Assembly (NCBI RefSeq): GCF_000429125.1
Contig: NZ_AUBG01000015.1
Location: 1-64,000, forward strand
Source of the DNA: Aequorivita capsosiphonis DSM 23843
Lineage (GTDB): Bacteria; Bacteroidota; Bacteroidia; Flavobacteriales; Flavobacteriaceae
Direction: 5' to 3'
DNA: 64,000 nucleotides
A model generated the notes under the pieces. The model worked only from the letters and a program-made list of their open reading frames with translations. It did not search any database and was not told where the DNA came from. Position numbers and translations under genes: made by a program. Of this stretch, positions 8,119-17,098 are shown piece by piece (position 1 is the first letter of the stretch; each line of letters opens with the position of its first letter).

Positions 8119-8991
8119 ATGAATGAAAACAGAATTGCATTTTTTATTATTGTTGGCGTGCTCGCCTTTGTAGGTGTTTTGTGGTGGGCATTTGAAAATC
8201 CTGCTATAAATCCACGTTTGGATAACGAAACATATACAATAATCCACAAATGGGATATGCCGAATGAACTCAACGAAATTTCAGGAATTAGCTGGATTTC
8301 AGAAGATAAAATGGCCTGTGTACAAGATGAGGAAGGCATTATTTATATCTACAACTTCAATACAGAACTCGTGGAAAAAAAAGTGAATTTCGCCAAATCG
8401 GGTGATTATGAAGCCTTGGCAGTCGTTGATAGCACCGCCTATGTTATGGAGAGTAGTGGAAAATTATTTGAAGTAAGCAATTACCTCAGTCCCGATTTTG
8501 AAGTTCAACAATATCAAACACCTTTTTCGGGAAAAAACAATATGGAGTCTTTGGTGGCAGATACTCTAAATAACCGACTTCTATATACTGTAAAAAATAA
8601 AGACCCTCACAGCGATAGCTATAAGGGAATTTATGCATTTAATTTGGAAACTAAAAAATCTGAAACACTTCCTATCCTTAAAATTCCATTAGACGATCCA
8701 ATATTTGAGAAAAAGGATAAAGGTGACGATGGCGATATAGAAAGTAGTTTTTATCCTTCTGAAATTGCTATTAATCCGAAAAACGGAAATATCTATGTTC
8801 TGACTTCCAAGAAAAAACCACAGCTTTTGATCATGGACAACGAAGGAAAACTATTAAAGCTACATCAGTTGTATCCAAAGTCGTTTCCACAACCAGAAGG
8901 CCTTGCATTTTCAGCAGAAGGAACCGTTTTTATCTCCAATGAAGGTAGAAATGGAACTGCCAATATTTTGGAAGTAGAATTTAATAAATAA
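8119..8991 (+). CDS. Membrane-anchored SdiA-regulated-domain beta-propeller protein
   Basis: A 290-aa protein with one N-terminal membrane helix (residues 7-25, FFIIVGVLAFVGVLWWAF) followed by a periplasmic domain. The domain has propeller-like strand repeats: LNEISGISWISEDKMACVQDEEG, GDYEALAVVDSTAYV, SEIAINPKNGNIYVL and QPEGLAFSAEGTVFISNEG. This matches the SdiA-regulated (PF06977-like) family, whose activity is unproven; related folds include phytase-like esterases. It is monocistronic with a convergent neighbour 13 nt away. Confidence 0.75.
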   Translation: MNENRIAFFIIVGVLAFVGVLWWAFENPAINPRLDNETYTIIHKWDMPNELNEISGISWISEDKMACVQDEEGIIYIYNFNTELVEKKVNFAKSGDYEALAVVDSTAYVMESSGKLFEVSNYLSPDFEVQQYQTPFSGKNNMESLVADTLNNRLLYTVKNKDPHSDSYKGIYAFNLETKKSETLPILKIPLDDPIFEKKDKGDDGDIESSFYPSEIAINPKNGNIYVLTSKKKPQLLIMDNEGKLLKLHQLYPKSFPQPEGLAFSAEGTVFISNEGRNGTANILEVEFNK

Positions 8992-9004
8992 CCAACATCA
9001 TTTT

Positions 9005-9955
9005 TTACTGATATTTATCCTTTAAATTAGTAAGCATAATTTCAGTCATTTCGTCGAGGGAGATTTTACTTTCCCAGCCCCAATCTTTTCTAGCTTCACT
9101 ATCGTCAATACTCTGTGGCCAACTGTCAGCAATGGGTTGTCTAAAATCAGGTTCGTAGCTAATTTCAAATTTAGGAATGTGTTTTTTGATGCTTGCAGTT
9201 ATTTCCTCAGGATCAAAACTCATCCCAGAAAGGTTATACGAACTTCTCACTTTTATATCTTCCCTGTCAGCTTCCATAATGCTTACGGTGGCGCGAATGG
9301 CATCATCCATAAACATCATTGGCAAAGTTGTTTCGGAATTTAAAAAGCAGATATATTTTTTGTGCTTTAAGGCTTTGTGGTATATATCAACTGCATAATC
9401 TGTAGTACCTCCACCTGGCAGGGTTTTGTAGCTAATTAGTCCAGGATAACGGATGCTGCGCACATCTACGCCATAGCGATTAAAATAATATTCACACCAA
9501 CGTTCACCGGTCTGTTTGCTAATTCCATAAACCGTGCTCGGCTCCATAACGGTGCGTTGTGGTGTATCATTTTTGGGTGTAGTGGGTCCAAAAACAGCGA
9601 TACTGGAAGGCCAAAATAGCTTTTCAATTTTTTTCTCCTTCGCCAGTTTTAAAACATTGAAAAGTGAATCCATATTCAAATTCCAACCTTTCATAGGGAA
9701 TTTTTCGGCGGTAGCAGAAAGCATGGCTGCCATTAAATAGACATCAGTTATTTCATGACGAATCACAACCTCTTCAACCTCATCGTAATTTGTGGCGTCG
9801 AGAATTTCAAAAGGACCACTTTTCATGAGCGGCTTATCTCCTTCACGGATATCACTAGCAATCACTTTGTGTTTGCCAAATTTCTCTCGAAGATATAAGG
9901 TTAATTCTGTTCCTATTTGTCCACAGGCGCCGATAATGAGAATTCGTTTCTTCAT
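9005..9955 (-). CDS. L-threonine 3-dehydrogenase, SDR (epimerase-like) type
   Basis: A 316-aa NAD-dependent enzyme that oxidises threonine to 2-amino-3-ketobutyrate. The N-terminal Rossmann motif is GACGQIG (9-15) and the catalytic pair is Tyr143 and Lys147 in TVYGISK. The stretch GLISYKTLPGGGTTDYAVD and the hinge TLPMMFMDDAIRATV are characteristic of the SDR-type threonine dehydrogenases described from Bacteroidota and related bacteria, unlike the zinc-dependent Tdh of E. coli. No glycine acetyltransferase (kbl) neighbour is present in the window. A generic NAD-dependent epimerase is the fallback call. Confidence 0.85.
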   Translation of the reverse strand: MKKRILIIGACGQIGTELTLYLREKFGKHKVIASDIREGDKPLMKSGPFEILDATNYDEVEEVVIRHEITDVYLMAAMLSATAEKFPMKGWNLNMDSLFNVLKLAKEKKIEKLFWPSSIAVFGPTTPKNDTPQRTVMEPSTVYGISKQTGERWCEYYFNRYGVDVRSIRYPGLISYKTLPGGGTTDYAVDIYHKALKHKKYICFLNSETTLPMMFMDDAIRATVSIMEADREDIKVRSSYNLSGMSFDPEEITASIKKHIPKFEISYEPDFRQPIADSWPQSIDDSEARKDWGWESKISLDEMTEIMLTNLKDKYQ

Positions 9956-9983
9956 GAATTTATTTTTTTCTAAAATTGAAATG

Positions 9984-9991
9984 CAAATATA
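9984..9991 (-). promoter_or_regulatory. TATATTTG -7 box of the threonine dehydrogenase gene
   Basis: On the minus strand the exact box TATATTTG lies 28 nt before the ATG, giving a leader of about 20 nt. No TTG is at the expected -33 distance. Confidence 0.5.
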
Positions 9992-10230
9992 CAGATATTA
10001 GAAGGTGTGGCATTTAAAAGAAAGTGAAATCTGTTTATCCTCATCATAAATTGTAAGACTTTAAATACTTCTGCATAGGGAAAGTATAACACAGTTCTTT
10101 TTCTATCATCTAAGTGATTTTATAATATTATAATCATCAGTAAATTATGTTTGCAGAGCTACTGTTATATCATTAAGTCAATCGGTGCTAATCTGGCAAG
10201 AACATTAAAAACAGACTGAAAGTCTATTAC

Positions 10231-10333
10231 ACCTGCCTGACGGCAGTCAGATTTGCAAAATTTAAAACTATGCCGATTGCATAACTGTTTTCAACAAACA
10301 AGCTAATTTTTGTTAACCTGCAAACAGGCAGGT
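10231..10333. repeat. Inverted 9-bp arms of a CCTGCCTG-type repeat
   Basis: ACCTGCCTG at 10231-10239 and its perfect complement CAGGCAGGT at 10325-10333 enclose 85 nt. The left arm continues into CTGACGGCAGTCAG, itself a short dyad. GC-rich words of this type are frequent in Bacteroidota intergenic DNA and look like a decayed palindromic repeat split by intervening sequence. Confidence 0.45.
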
Positions 10334-10440
10334 GGGTTCGTGTTCCCGAGATTTGGGGAGTGGCAAAATAGTATAAAAATTCTCAAAAAAAACATTCCCA
10401 GGAGAATCGAAATTTTCTGTGTCATTAGTTTAATAACCAG

Positions 10441-10448
10441 TATCTTTG
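10441..10448 (+). promoter_or_regulatory. TATCTTTG -7 box of the lipoprotein-M13 unit
   Basis: An exact TAnnTTTG box lies 17 nt before the ATG at 10465, so the leader would be about 10 nt. No clear -33 TTG. Confidence 0.5.
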
Positions 10449-10464
10449 TAAACCTTTTTTTTAT

Positions 10465-11052
10465 ATGAAGTTTATAATTCCACTCTTATCGTTAGTGCTA
10501 CTTGCTATATCCTGCGGAAATTCAGAGGATCAAAAAGAAGAAGCACCAAAAAATGATGTATCCATTCTTTTCGGAAACAAGAATTTTGAATTTCCTGAGC
10601 TTTCCGCGCCGGCGAAGGAGCAGGCCATTCACTGGGGGATTTTAGAAGATTATGTTGCCGAAGCAAAAAATGCAAACGGCAGCAACTATCAAGAACTTCG
10701 AAACCGTTCTGAACTTTTAAGGGAATATTCCGATTCACTCGTTAAAAAAATTCCAGACACCCTTAATACAAACCCTATTAAAAGCAGATTGTTTGTTCTT
10801 AAAACTCGTTCGGAACTATTGTTTCAAGCCGCAAACCAATCCAAGATTGATTCGTTAAAGCTAGAGAATTCCATAGAAAAAATGAATATGGCTTTAAAAA
10901 ACCTGATTGTTCAACTCAACCAAAAATTTCAGAAAGACAAAATCGATTTCCAAAGAAAGGACAATGAGGAAAACGAACTAAAGAAACAAAAACGATTTCG
11001 AGATTCGATACTAAATCTGGAGCTACAAGATATTAAGAATAAAAAAGTGTAA
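10465..11052 (+). CDS. Hypothetical lipoprotein with coiled-coil C-terminus
   Basis: A 195-aa protein with a lipoprotein signal peptide ending in the lipobox LAISC (Cys17), so it is probably anchored in a membrane facing the periplasm. Residues 50-110 are helical (ELRNRSELLREYSDSLVKK), and 120-195 are highly charged with heptad-like Leu/Ile spacing, suggesting a coiled coil. No known domain is recognised. It lies 61 nt upstream of the M13 peptidase lipoprotein gene on the same strand and probably shares its promoter. Confidence 0.65.
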   Translation: MKFIIPLLSLVLLAISCGNSEDQKEEAPKNDVSILFGNKNFEFPELSAPAKEQAIHWGILEDYVAEAKNANGSNYQELRNRSELLREYSDSLVKKIPDTLNTNPIKSRLFVLKTRSELLFQAANQSKIDSLKLENSIEKMNMALKNLIVQLNQKFQKDKIDFQRKDNEENELKKQKRFRDSILNLELQDIKNKKV

Positions 11053-11113
11053 CATTCAAAACGAAAGGACAACTTATCCTTTCATAATTATTTAAAATAA
11101 ATAAAAACCATAA

Positions 11114-13180
11114 ATGAAAACGAATTTTTTAAAACCTGTATTGGCTTTTGCAGTTGTTGCTGCAGCGGCCACCGCTTGTAAGGAAAAAACCGAAGTGGCC
11201 AAAACAGACAATGAACCGCACGGAATTATCCTCGCAAACATGGATACTACCGTAAGCCCAAAAGTTGATTTTTACAACTACGTAAACGGAAACTGGATGA
11301 AGGAAAATGAAATTCCAGACGATCAAACGAGTTGGGGTGGATTTACAATCCTTCGGAAAAAGACTGATGCCGACATGCTTAATATTATGAAAAAAGCAAA
11401 AGAGAGCGGCGACTATGCAGATGATACCGATCAAGCAAAAGCCTTGATGATCTACGAATCAAAGCTGGACACTGTTGCAAGAAACGAAGCTGGTATTGAC
11501 CCAATAAAACCTACACTTGCGAAAATTGAGGCCATCAAAAATATGGAGGACTTTCAAAAAGTAGCTACGGAAGATGCCGTGAGTGTTTCTCAGCCATTTT
11601 TTGGTGTAGCAGCTTTCTCAAATCCATCTAACAGTTCGATGAACTCTGCGTACATTACCCCAGGAGGATTAGGCCTTCCAGATAGAGATTTCTATACCAA
11701 TACAGATCCTGCTTCAGAAAAAATTCGCCAGCAGTATGTGGCGCATATTACCAGAATGCTTCAGTTTTTGGGTGATAGTGAAGAATCTGCACACAAACAG
11801 GCAGAGACTATTCTCGCATTCGAAACCAAACTTGCAACCCCGAGATTGGACAAAGTTGCAAGCCGCGATTTTAGAAACTTCAACAACCCAAGAAGTATTG
11901 CCGAACTACAAAAAATGGTGCCGGAGATTAAATGGGAAAAGGCTTTTAAAGATATGGGTGTTGCTAAAAAATTGGATACCGTACTTGTGATGCAACCTAA
12001 ATATATGGAAACAGTGCAAAAAATGTTTGCAAATCCAGATATAGATACTTGGAAAACTGTTATGCGTTGGGCTACCTTAAATAATTCTGCTGGAATGCTT
12101 ACAACAGATATTGATAAGGCCAACTGGGATTTCTATAGTAAAACCTTAAACGGTACCCAAAAACAAAAACCAGCCAACGAACGTGCCATGGCAACCGTAA
12201 ATGGAAGTGTGGGTGAAGCTGTTGGAAAATTATATGTAGATCAAATGTTTCCACCAGAAGCTAAAGAAAAAGCGGAAGCAATGATTGCCAATATTATTGA
12301 TGCCTACAAAGTGCGTATTAACAATATAGATTGGATGACTGATAGCACAAAAACGAAGGCTATCGAAAAACTAAACAAGTTTACCGTAAAAATAGGATAT
12401 CCTGATAAATGGAAAGATTACTCTTCTATGGAAGTAAAACCTGGAAACTCGTATTATGACGATATGGTTGCCGTTCAACAATGGAATTATAAAGATAACT
12501 TAGAAAAAATAGATGAACCTGTAGACCGGACCGAATGGGGAATGAACCCACAAACGGTAAACGCTTACTTCAATCCATTCAACAATGAAATCGTTTTTCC
12601 AGCAGCAATTCTTCAACCTCCTTTTTATGACTATAAAGCAGATGAAGCTGTAAACTACGGTGGAATGGGCGCTGTAATCGGTCACGAAATATCACACGCT
12701 TTTGATGATAGCGGTTCGCGTTTTGACGCTGACGGAAACTTAGTAAACTGGTGGACAGCTAAAGATCTTGAAAACTTTACCGAGCGTGGCGATAAACTTG
12801 CCGAGCAATACAGTAATGTAGAAGTTTTGGACAGTGTTTACATCAACGGAAAATTCACTTTGGGTGAAAACATTGGTGATTTAGGTGGCGTTCTTGCCGC
12901 TTACGACGGTTTGCAACATTTTTATAAAGAAAACGGACGTCCTGATGATATTGACGGTTTCACTCCAGAGCAACGTTTCTTTATGAGTTGGGCCACTGTT
13001 TGGCGCACCAAAGCTCGTGATGAAGCTGTTAAAAATCAAGTGAAAACAGATCCGCACTCTCCAGGAATGGTAAGAGCTACACAACCTTTAGTAAATGTTG
13101 ATGCTTTTTACAAAGCTTTTGATATTAAAGAAGGCGATCCAATGTACGTTGCCCCAGAAGACAGGGTTCGTATTTGGTAG
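11114..13180 (+). CDS. M13-family zinc metallopeptidase (neprilysin/PepO-like) lipoprotein
   Basis: A 688-aa endopeptidase. The N-terminus is a lipoprotein signal with lipobox near TACK, so the enzyme is tethered outside the cytoplasm. The M13 N-terminal domain begins with VDFYNYVNGNWM. The catalytic domain has NAYFNPFNNEIVFPAAILQPP, zinc motif HEISH (His524, Glu525, His528), third ligand Glu585 in GENIGDLGG, and the C-terminal DPHSPGMVRA stretch, all diagnostic of M13. The family cleaves oligopeptides. Length matches bacterial PepO homologues. It ends in RIW and is followed by a good terminator. Confidence 0.95.
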   Translation: MKTNFLKPVLAFAVVAAAATACKEKTEVAKTDNEPHGIILANMDTTVSPKVDFYNYVNGNWMKENEIPDDQTSWGGFTILRKKTDADMLNIMKKAKESGDYADDTDQAKALMIYESKLDTVARNEAGIDPIKPTLAKIEAIKNMEDFQKVATEDAVSVSQPFFGVAAFSNPSNSSMNSAYITPGGLGLPDRDFYTNTDPASEKIRQQYVAHITRMLQFLGDSEESAHKQAETILAFETKLATPRLDKVASRDFRNFNNPRSIAELQKMVPEIKWEKAFKDMGVAKKLDTVLVMQPKYMETVQKMFANPDIDTWKTVMRWATLNNSAGMLTTDIDKANWDFYSKTLNGTQKQKPANERAMATVNGSVGEAVGKLYVDQMFPPEAKEKAEAMIANIIDAYKVRINNIDWMTDSTKTKAIEKLNKFTVKIGYPDKWKDYSSMEVKPGNSYYDDMVAVQQWNYKDNLEKIDEPVDRTEWGMNPQTVNAYFNPFNNEIVFPAAILQPPFYDYKADEAVNYGGMGAVIGHEISHAFDDSGSRFDADGNLVNWWTAKDLENFTERGDKLAEQYSNVEVLDSVYINGKFTLGENIGDLGGVLAAYDGLQHFYKENGRPDDIDGFTPEQRFFMSWATVWRTKARDEAVKNQVKTDPHSPGMVRATQPLVNVDAFYKAFDIKEGDPMYVAPEDRVRIW

Positions 13181-13202
13181 TGTTATAATATAATTTGAAT
13201 TG

Positions 13203-13228
13203 AAAGGAGCCTTAATTGGCTCCTTTTT
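13203..13228 (+). terminator. Intrinsic terminator of the M13 peptidase gene
   Basis: Stem AAAGGAGCC / GGCTCCTTT with loop TTAATT and a following T run, 22 nt after the stop codon. Confidence 0.9.
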
Positions 13229-13384
13229 ATTTTAACAAACAATGAATAAAGTGAGAATATAGAAATGATAATCTGCCCTTAAGCCTTTGACATAAAGGAT
13301 AAGAAGAAATATTGCAATATTACTTTTTAATCAAAATCAAACAAATTACTTTAGCCTGAACCGGCCTTATTTTGTCAATATATG

Positions 13385-13437
13385 AGAAAACCTTGTAAGG
13401 TTTCCACATGTCCGCAAGAGGAGAAAACCTTGAAGGT
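13385..13437 (-). repeat. Family A hairpin repeat, copy 1
   Basis: Read on the minus strand: arm ACCTTCAAGGTTTTC, core CTCCTCTTGCGGACATGT, arm GGAAACCTTACAAGGTTTTC. The same order (arm, CCTCCTnCGGnnnACAAGT core, arm) occurs at 57044-57095 and 57688-57735. It lies between convergent genes and may act as a terminator. Confidence 0.65.
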
Positions 13438-13460
13438 ATTGCTTTCGTTAATAGCGAGAA

Positions 13461-14270
13461 TTAACTCAATTTATTTTTAAACTCATATCCCAGCACATTT
13501 CCCAAGTTTTCGGAATCAACCTGTTTAAATATTTCCCCAGAATCAGTTTCAGCAAATGTTGGCGGTTCCAATCCAAGCTCTTTTGCTTTTTGAATATAGT
13601 AATCAGACTTTTTGGGATGGTCTGGGTTTACGGCATTAAAAGTTTTTCCGAAGGCATCTTGCCTAACAATCTCTATAAGGACTTTAATACAATCATCCCG
13701 ATGTATCAAGTTTACGGGCGCTGCACCACCTGCTAAATCTTTTCTTCCAGCCAAATACTTTGCTGGGTTTCTACTCCCACCAAACAAGCCGCCAAAACGC
13801 ACAACTGTTGTTTCCAAGTCATGCGAATGATTGAATAATTCTTCTACTTGCCTCAACTGCTTTCCTGCGATTGTTTCAGGTTTTGGTTCGTCCTCTTCAG
13901 TCACATTTCTTTGGGAATCATCATAAACTGAAGTACTACTGACTAAAATAATTTTTTGTACCGAAGCATTATTTATCTCTTCTAAAAAATGAGTCATTTT
14001 CAGTACGTAATCAGTGCCGGTGTTTCTTCTTAAGCCCGGAGGAATCATGATAATTAAATAATCAGCATTTTTCAAAAAGACTTTTACTTCCCCCTGAACA
14101 CCACTTTCAGAAATTTCCACTGGATAGGCTTCAACTCCATTCTGCTGGAGCATTGTGGCTTTCTCAATACTTGTAACTGAGCCTTTAACTTTATAGCCCA
14201 AAGTTGTTAAGCGATGCGCTAGAGGTTGTCCGAGCCATCCAAGACCGGCAATGGCGATTGATTTGTTCAT
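13461..14270 (-). CDS. NAD(P)-binding SDR-type reductase/epimerase-like protein
   Basis: A 269-aa protein with an N-terminal Rossmann motif AIAGLGWLGQPLA (GxGxxG). VSSTSVYDD marks the SDR Ser/Tyr region, and VVRFGGLFGGSRNP plus PVNLIHRDDC follow the atypical SDR5 (YeeZ-like) pattern. The classical YxxxK is not obvious, as in other YeeZ-like members. The ATG at 14270 is preferred over an upstream start at 14312 because the Rossmann strand begins immediately after it and the extra 14 residues (MKNLYLQFYH...) do not fit. The substrate is unknown. Single gene. Confidence 0.7.
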   Translation of the reverse strand: MNKSIAIAGLGWLGQPLAHRLTTLGYKVKGSVTSIEKATMLQQNGVEAYPVEISESGVQGEVKVFLKNADYLIIMIPPGLRRNTGTDYVLKMTHFLEEINNASVQKIILVSSTSVYDDSQRNVTEEDEPKPETIAGKQLRQVEELFNHSHDLETTVVRFGGLFGGSRNPAKYLAGRKDLAGGAAPVNLIHRDDCIKVLIEIVRQDAFGKTFNAVNPDHPKKSDYYIQKAKELGLEPPTFAETDSGEIFKQVDSENLGNVLGYEFKNKLS

Positions 14271-14549
14271 TGGTGCATTATTATGATAAAACTGCAAATA
14301 TAGGTTTTTCATTAAGTAAAAGGCTTTGCTCCGCAGATTCGAAACACTTGAGAATTGGCAGTGATATATTTGAAAGATGGGTATTGATATACGAACATTT
14401 TGGCTAAAGCCTTTGTTATAGTTGATGGGGAAACCCTAGGCTAAAGCACGGGGTTATTAATTTAAGAAGATATCGTTTAATAATAAATACCTAAGAATAT
14501 TACCTCCTTCTAAGCAGAGACAAAGAAAATTTCGAAATAAAAATCTCTA

Positions 14550-16901
14550 TTAATCAACAGAATTTAAAATGGTGTTAACAACTTTCCGATGTAAAGAATC
14601 TACCGAAAAAGTGCGTTTTACCATCACCGCATCTGTAATTACAAAAGGTTTTGGCATAGTATAATCCGGCCGCTTTGTTATTTTGAAATCTGGATTGTCC
14701 ATTAAATCAAAAGAATATTCCATTACTTTAAAAGTAACAGGTGTATTCTTTTCAACTGAAAACTTCACTTTTAAGGAGTCATTAGCCGAAACATAATAAT
14801 TGATAAGCGCCGCATTTTTAGTTCCTCTATAATCTTTCAATGTATCTGAAACAGAAGCTTTTTGTCCATTGAATTCCAAATATTTAAACGCAGTATTTTC
14901 CACGCTATACAAATCGATTTTATTCACTTTTCGCTTTGGAACAATGATAAATTTGACATTTCGAAGATTTTCAACTAATGTATCTTTTTCTAAAATAACT
15001 TCGAAATTCGCTATGTCTTTTTCAGGCGCTTCAGCTGCGAAACTAAAATTAGTTCCATATTTATTATAGGCTGCATCGCCCGTAATTATGGACGCATCTT
15101 CAGGCGTTTCACCTAGATACTCTTTGGTCCATTCATCAATTTCTTTATCATAAGTGAGCCAATACGTTTTTCCTGCATCTGCATCTTTATAATAAACAAG
15201 GCTGTTTGGTTTTCTTCTTTCATCGGAGTAATCACTTTTGGAATGTGCTACTATAAAGAAAGAAATCGCGAGTAAGAAACACACTGCCGAGAGTAAAACT
15301 TTTCTTTTATAGTATGTGAAAATCGGCAACATCAACCCAAAAAGCAATACGGTAAAAACACAACTAATCACCAACATTTTTAACCCCAATCCAACTGGAA
15401 AAAATTGAATGAGCGGCACAAAAATAAGAATTGCGGGAATTGCTAAAAGCGTCAATGCTAAAAGATTTGGACGTTCTTGACGAAGCATTACAAAGAAAGA
15501 TATAAGTCCAAAGAATACTGGAATAATAAAAAATGCTGCACCTTTCAGAATTATAAAAACTGTCAAATTTATCAAGAGCCAGAAAAATAACGGTGCCACA
15601 TAAAATGCTGCTTCGTTGAATTTGATAGCAAATTTTTTATAAAATGCAAACGTAATGGCCAAGGAAAGAAAGACGAAAAATGCAATATACCAATGCCCGT
15701 TATAAGTAAACCCTTGTTGAATTTCTAGATATTGCGGATAAAGAACGAACAGTAATTTCCAGCCGAAGAAACCGATAAGTACGCAAGTGATCAAGGATAA
15801 TAAAAGTGGAACAAAACCTCTAGCAATACTCTTCCCTAAGAGTCTTCCTTTACGGATTCCATAAAAAATAAGGATCCAAAAAATCAGCGTTGCCAAAATA
15901 AGCATCGGTAATATCCACGAGAAGGGATAATGAACCATTTTTAGCACGGGAAAATTAAAATAAACATCGTCTGTATCAGACTTTAAACTTGACAGATCGG
16001 CATCTGCGAAATAATGAAGTAGCGGGAGCAAATAACTTCCTTGATGCATCAAGCTGTTCCAATCCAGATGATACATATTGTCATTAGCCGTGTGATAGTT
16101 GAAGTGGCTGTCAATAAAGGCGAAGAAAAAACTGTCTATATCACCATCTACTCTAAAAATAGTGGAATCCGTATCATTAGGCAGCATTTTGTAAACGCTG
16201 TACATCAACGAAGAAGCCACAGGAAAATCTGGATTCGCCTTGATAAATTCCTTTACTAATTTAGAATTCCCACCATTGGTTTCCAAAATCATATTACTGG
16301 GACCACTGGTTCCACGTGCTTCAAAATTGAGCACCAAGCTCACATTCTTTGCCCAGGGATGTTCATTGACAAAAAGTTTAGCCCCATCTAGTCCTATTTC
16401 TTCTGCATCGGTAAAAAGAATGATAATATCGTTTTTCGGACGTTTTCCAGAAGCAAGATAAGCTCGGAAACTTTCCAAAATTGTAACTAAACCTGTGCCA
16501 TCATCACTTGCTCCAAAGGAAGGAACGAGCGCGCTGTCATAATGAGAAAGTAGTAAAAGGGCTTTTCCTTCTTCAGATCCTTCTATGCGAGCAGCAATAT
16601 TTATGGGTTTATTTAAGGTTTTTGATTGCGGATTTAAACTAAATCCTTCTTGGATGTGAGGTTCCAAACCCAGCTTTCGCAATTCACCTATCAAAAATTT
16701 TCGCACATCTTCGTGTGCTTGAGAGCCTAAATAATGCGGTGCTTTCGCAATTTCCTCCAAAGGAGTCAAAGCTCTATCCACGGAGAATTCAGTGGGGGGA
16801 ATACCTTCGTTTTCGTCGTATTGAGGCATCAATCCATAAAAACTATAAAAACTCAATGCGATTATAAGAAGAAGAGATAAAACCGCATAAAGATTTTTCA
16901 T
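14550..16901 (-). CDS. Membrane-embedded M28-family metallopeptidase
   Basis: A 783-aa protein. Residues 5-25 form a membrane anchor. Residues about 60-310 are an M28 aminopeptidase domain facing the periplasm: LLLLSHYDSALVPSFGASDDGTG gives the first His and bridging Asp, FTDAEEIGLDGA the catalytic and ligand Glu, LNFEARGTSG the Asp/Glu region, and FNYHTANDNMYHLD the last His. About eight membrane segments follow (330-560), then a soluble C-terminal domain (580-783) of beta type. This arrangement matches the bacterial relatives of the vacuolar membrane protease. It probably degrades peptides at the envelope. No operon partner. Confidence 0.88.
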   Translation of the reverse strand: MKNLYAVLSLLLIIALSFYSFYGLMPQYDENEGIPPTEFSVDRALTPLEEIAKAPHYLGSQAHEDVRKFLIGELRKLGLEPHIQEGFSLNPQSKTLNKPINIAARIEGSEEGKALLLLSHYDSALVPSFGASDDGTGLVTILESFRAYLASGKRPKNDIIILFTDAEEIGLDGAKLFVNEHPWAKNVSLVLNFEARGTSGPSNMILETNGGNSKLVKEFIKANPDFPVASSLMYSVYKMLPNDTDSTIFRVDGDIDSFFFAFIDSHFNYHTANDNMYHLDWNSLMHQGSYLLPLLHYFADADLSSLKSDTDDVYFNFPVLKMVHYPFSWILPMLILATLIFWILIFYGIRKGRLLGKSIARGFVPLLLSLITCVLIGFFGWKLLFVLYPQYLEIQQGFTYNGHWYIAFFVFLSLAITFAFYKKFAIKFNEAAFYVAPLFFWLLINLTVFIILKGAAFFIIPVFFGLISFFVMLRQERPNLLALTLLAIPAILIFVPLIQFFPVGLGLKMLVISCVFTVLLFGLMLPIFTYYKRKVLLSAVCFLLAISFFIVAHSKSDYSDERRKPNSLVYYKDADAGKTYWLTYDKEIDEWTKEYLGETPEDASIITGDAAYNKYGTNFSFAAEAPEKDIANFEVILEKDTLVENLRNVKFIIVPKRKVNKIDLYSVENTAFKYLEFNGQKASVSDTLKDYRGTKNAALINYYVSANDSLKVKFSVEKNTPVTFKVMEYSFDLMDNPDFKITKRPDYTMPKPFVITDAVMVKRTFSVDSLHRKVVNTILNSVD

Positions 16902-17098
16902 ATTATAGTTTTTGGAATTTAATCAGTAGTGCCCGATTCAATTTGTAGGGGAATGAAATGCTGAAATTCAGTTTAATGATCAAACACAGTTACCAAATGA
17001 ATTCAACCTTAACAAAAATAAGAACTTTAATGAATTAACAGCTTATCTAATAACCAATAAATCCATATCCCCATCGATTGTCATCGGACACCTCCCGA

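Larger units (their letters stand above)
9956..10464. other. Long intergenic region with repeat arms
   Basis: This 509-nt region separates divergent genes. It has no plausible ORF. It contains the paired elements ACCTGCCTG (10231-10239) and CAGGCAGGT (10325-10333), a small hairpin AGACT/AGTCT near 10213, and promoter boxes at both ends (9984-9991 minus, 10441-10448 plus). Confidence 0.55.

Noticed and set aside
10325-10370. GGGTTCGTGTTCCCG, which looks like a tRNA T-arm
   Set aside because: The stem does not pair as GTGGG/CCCAC and no D-arm, anticodon arm or acceptor can be found around it.
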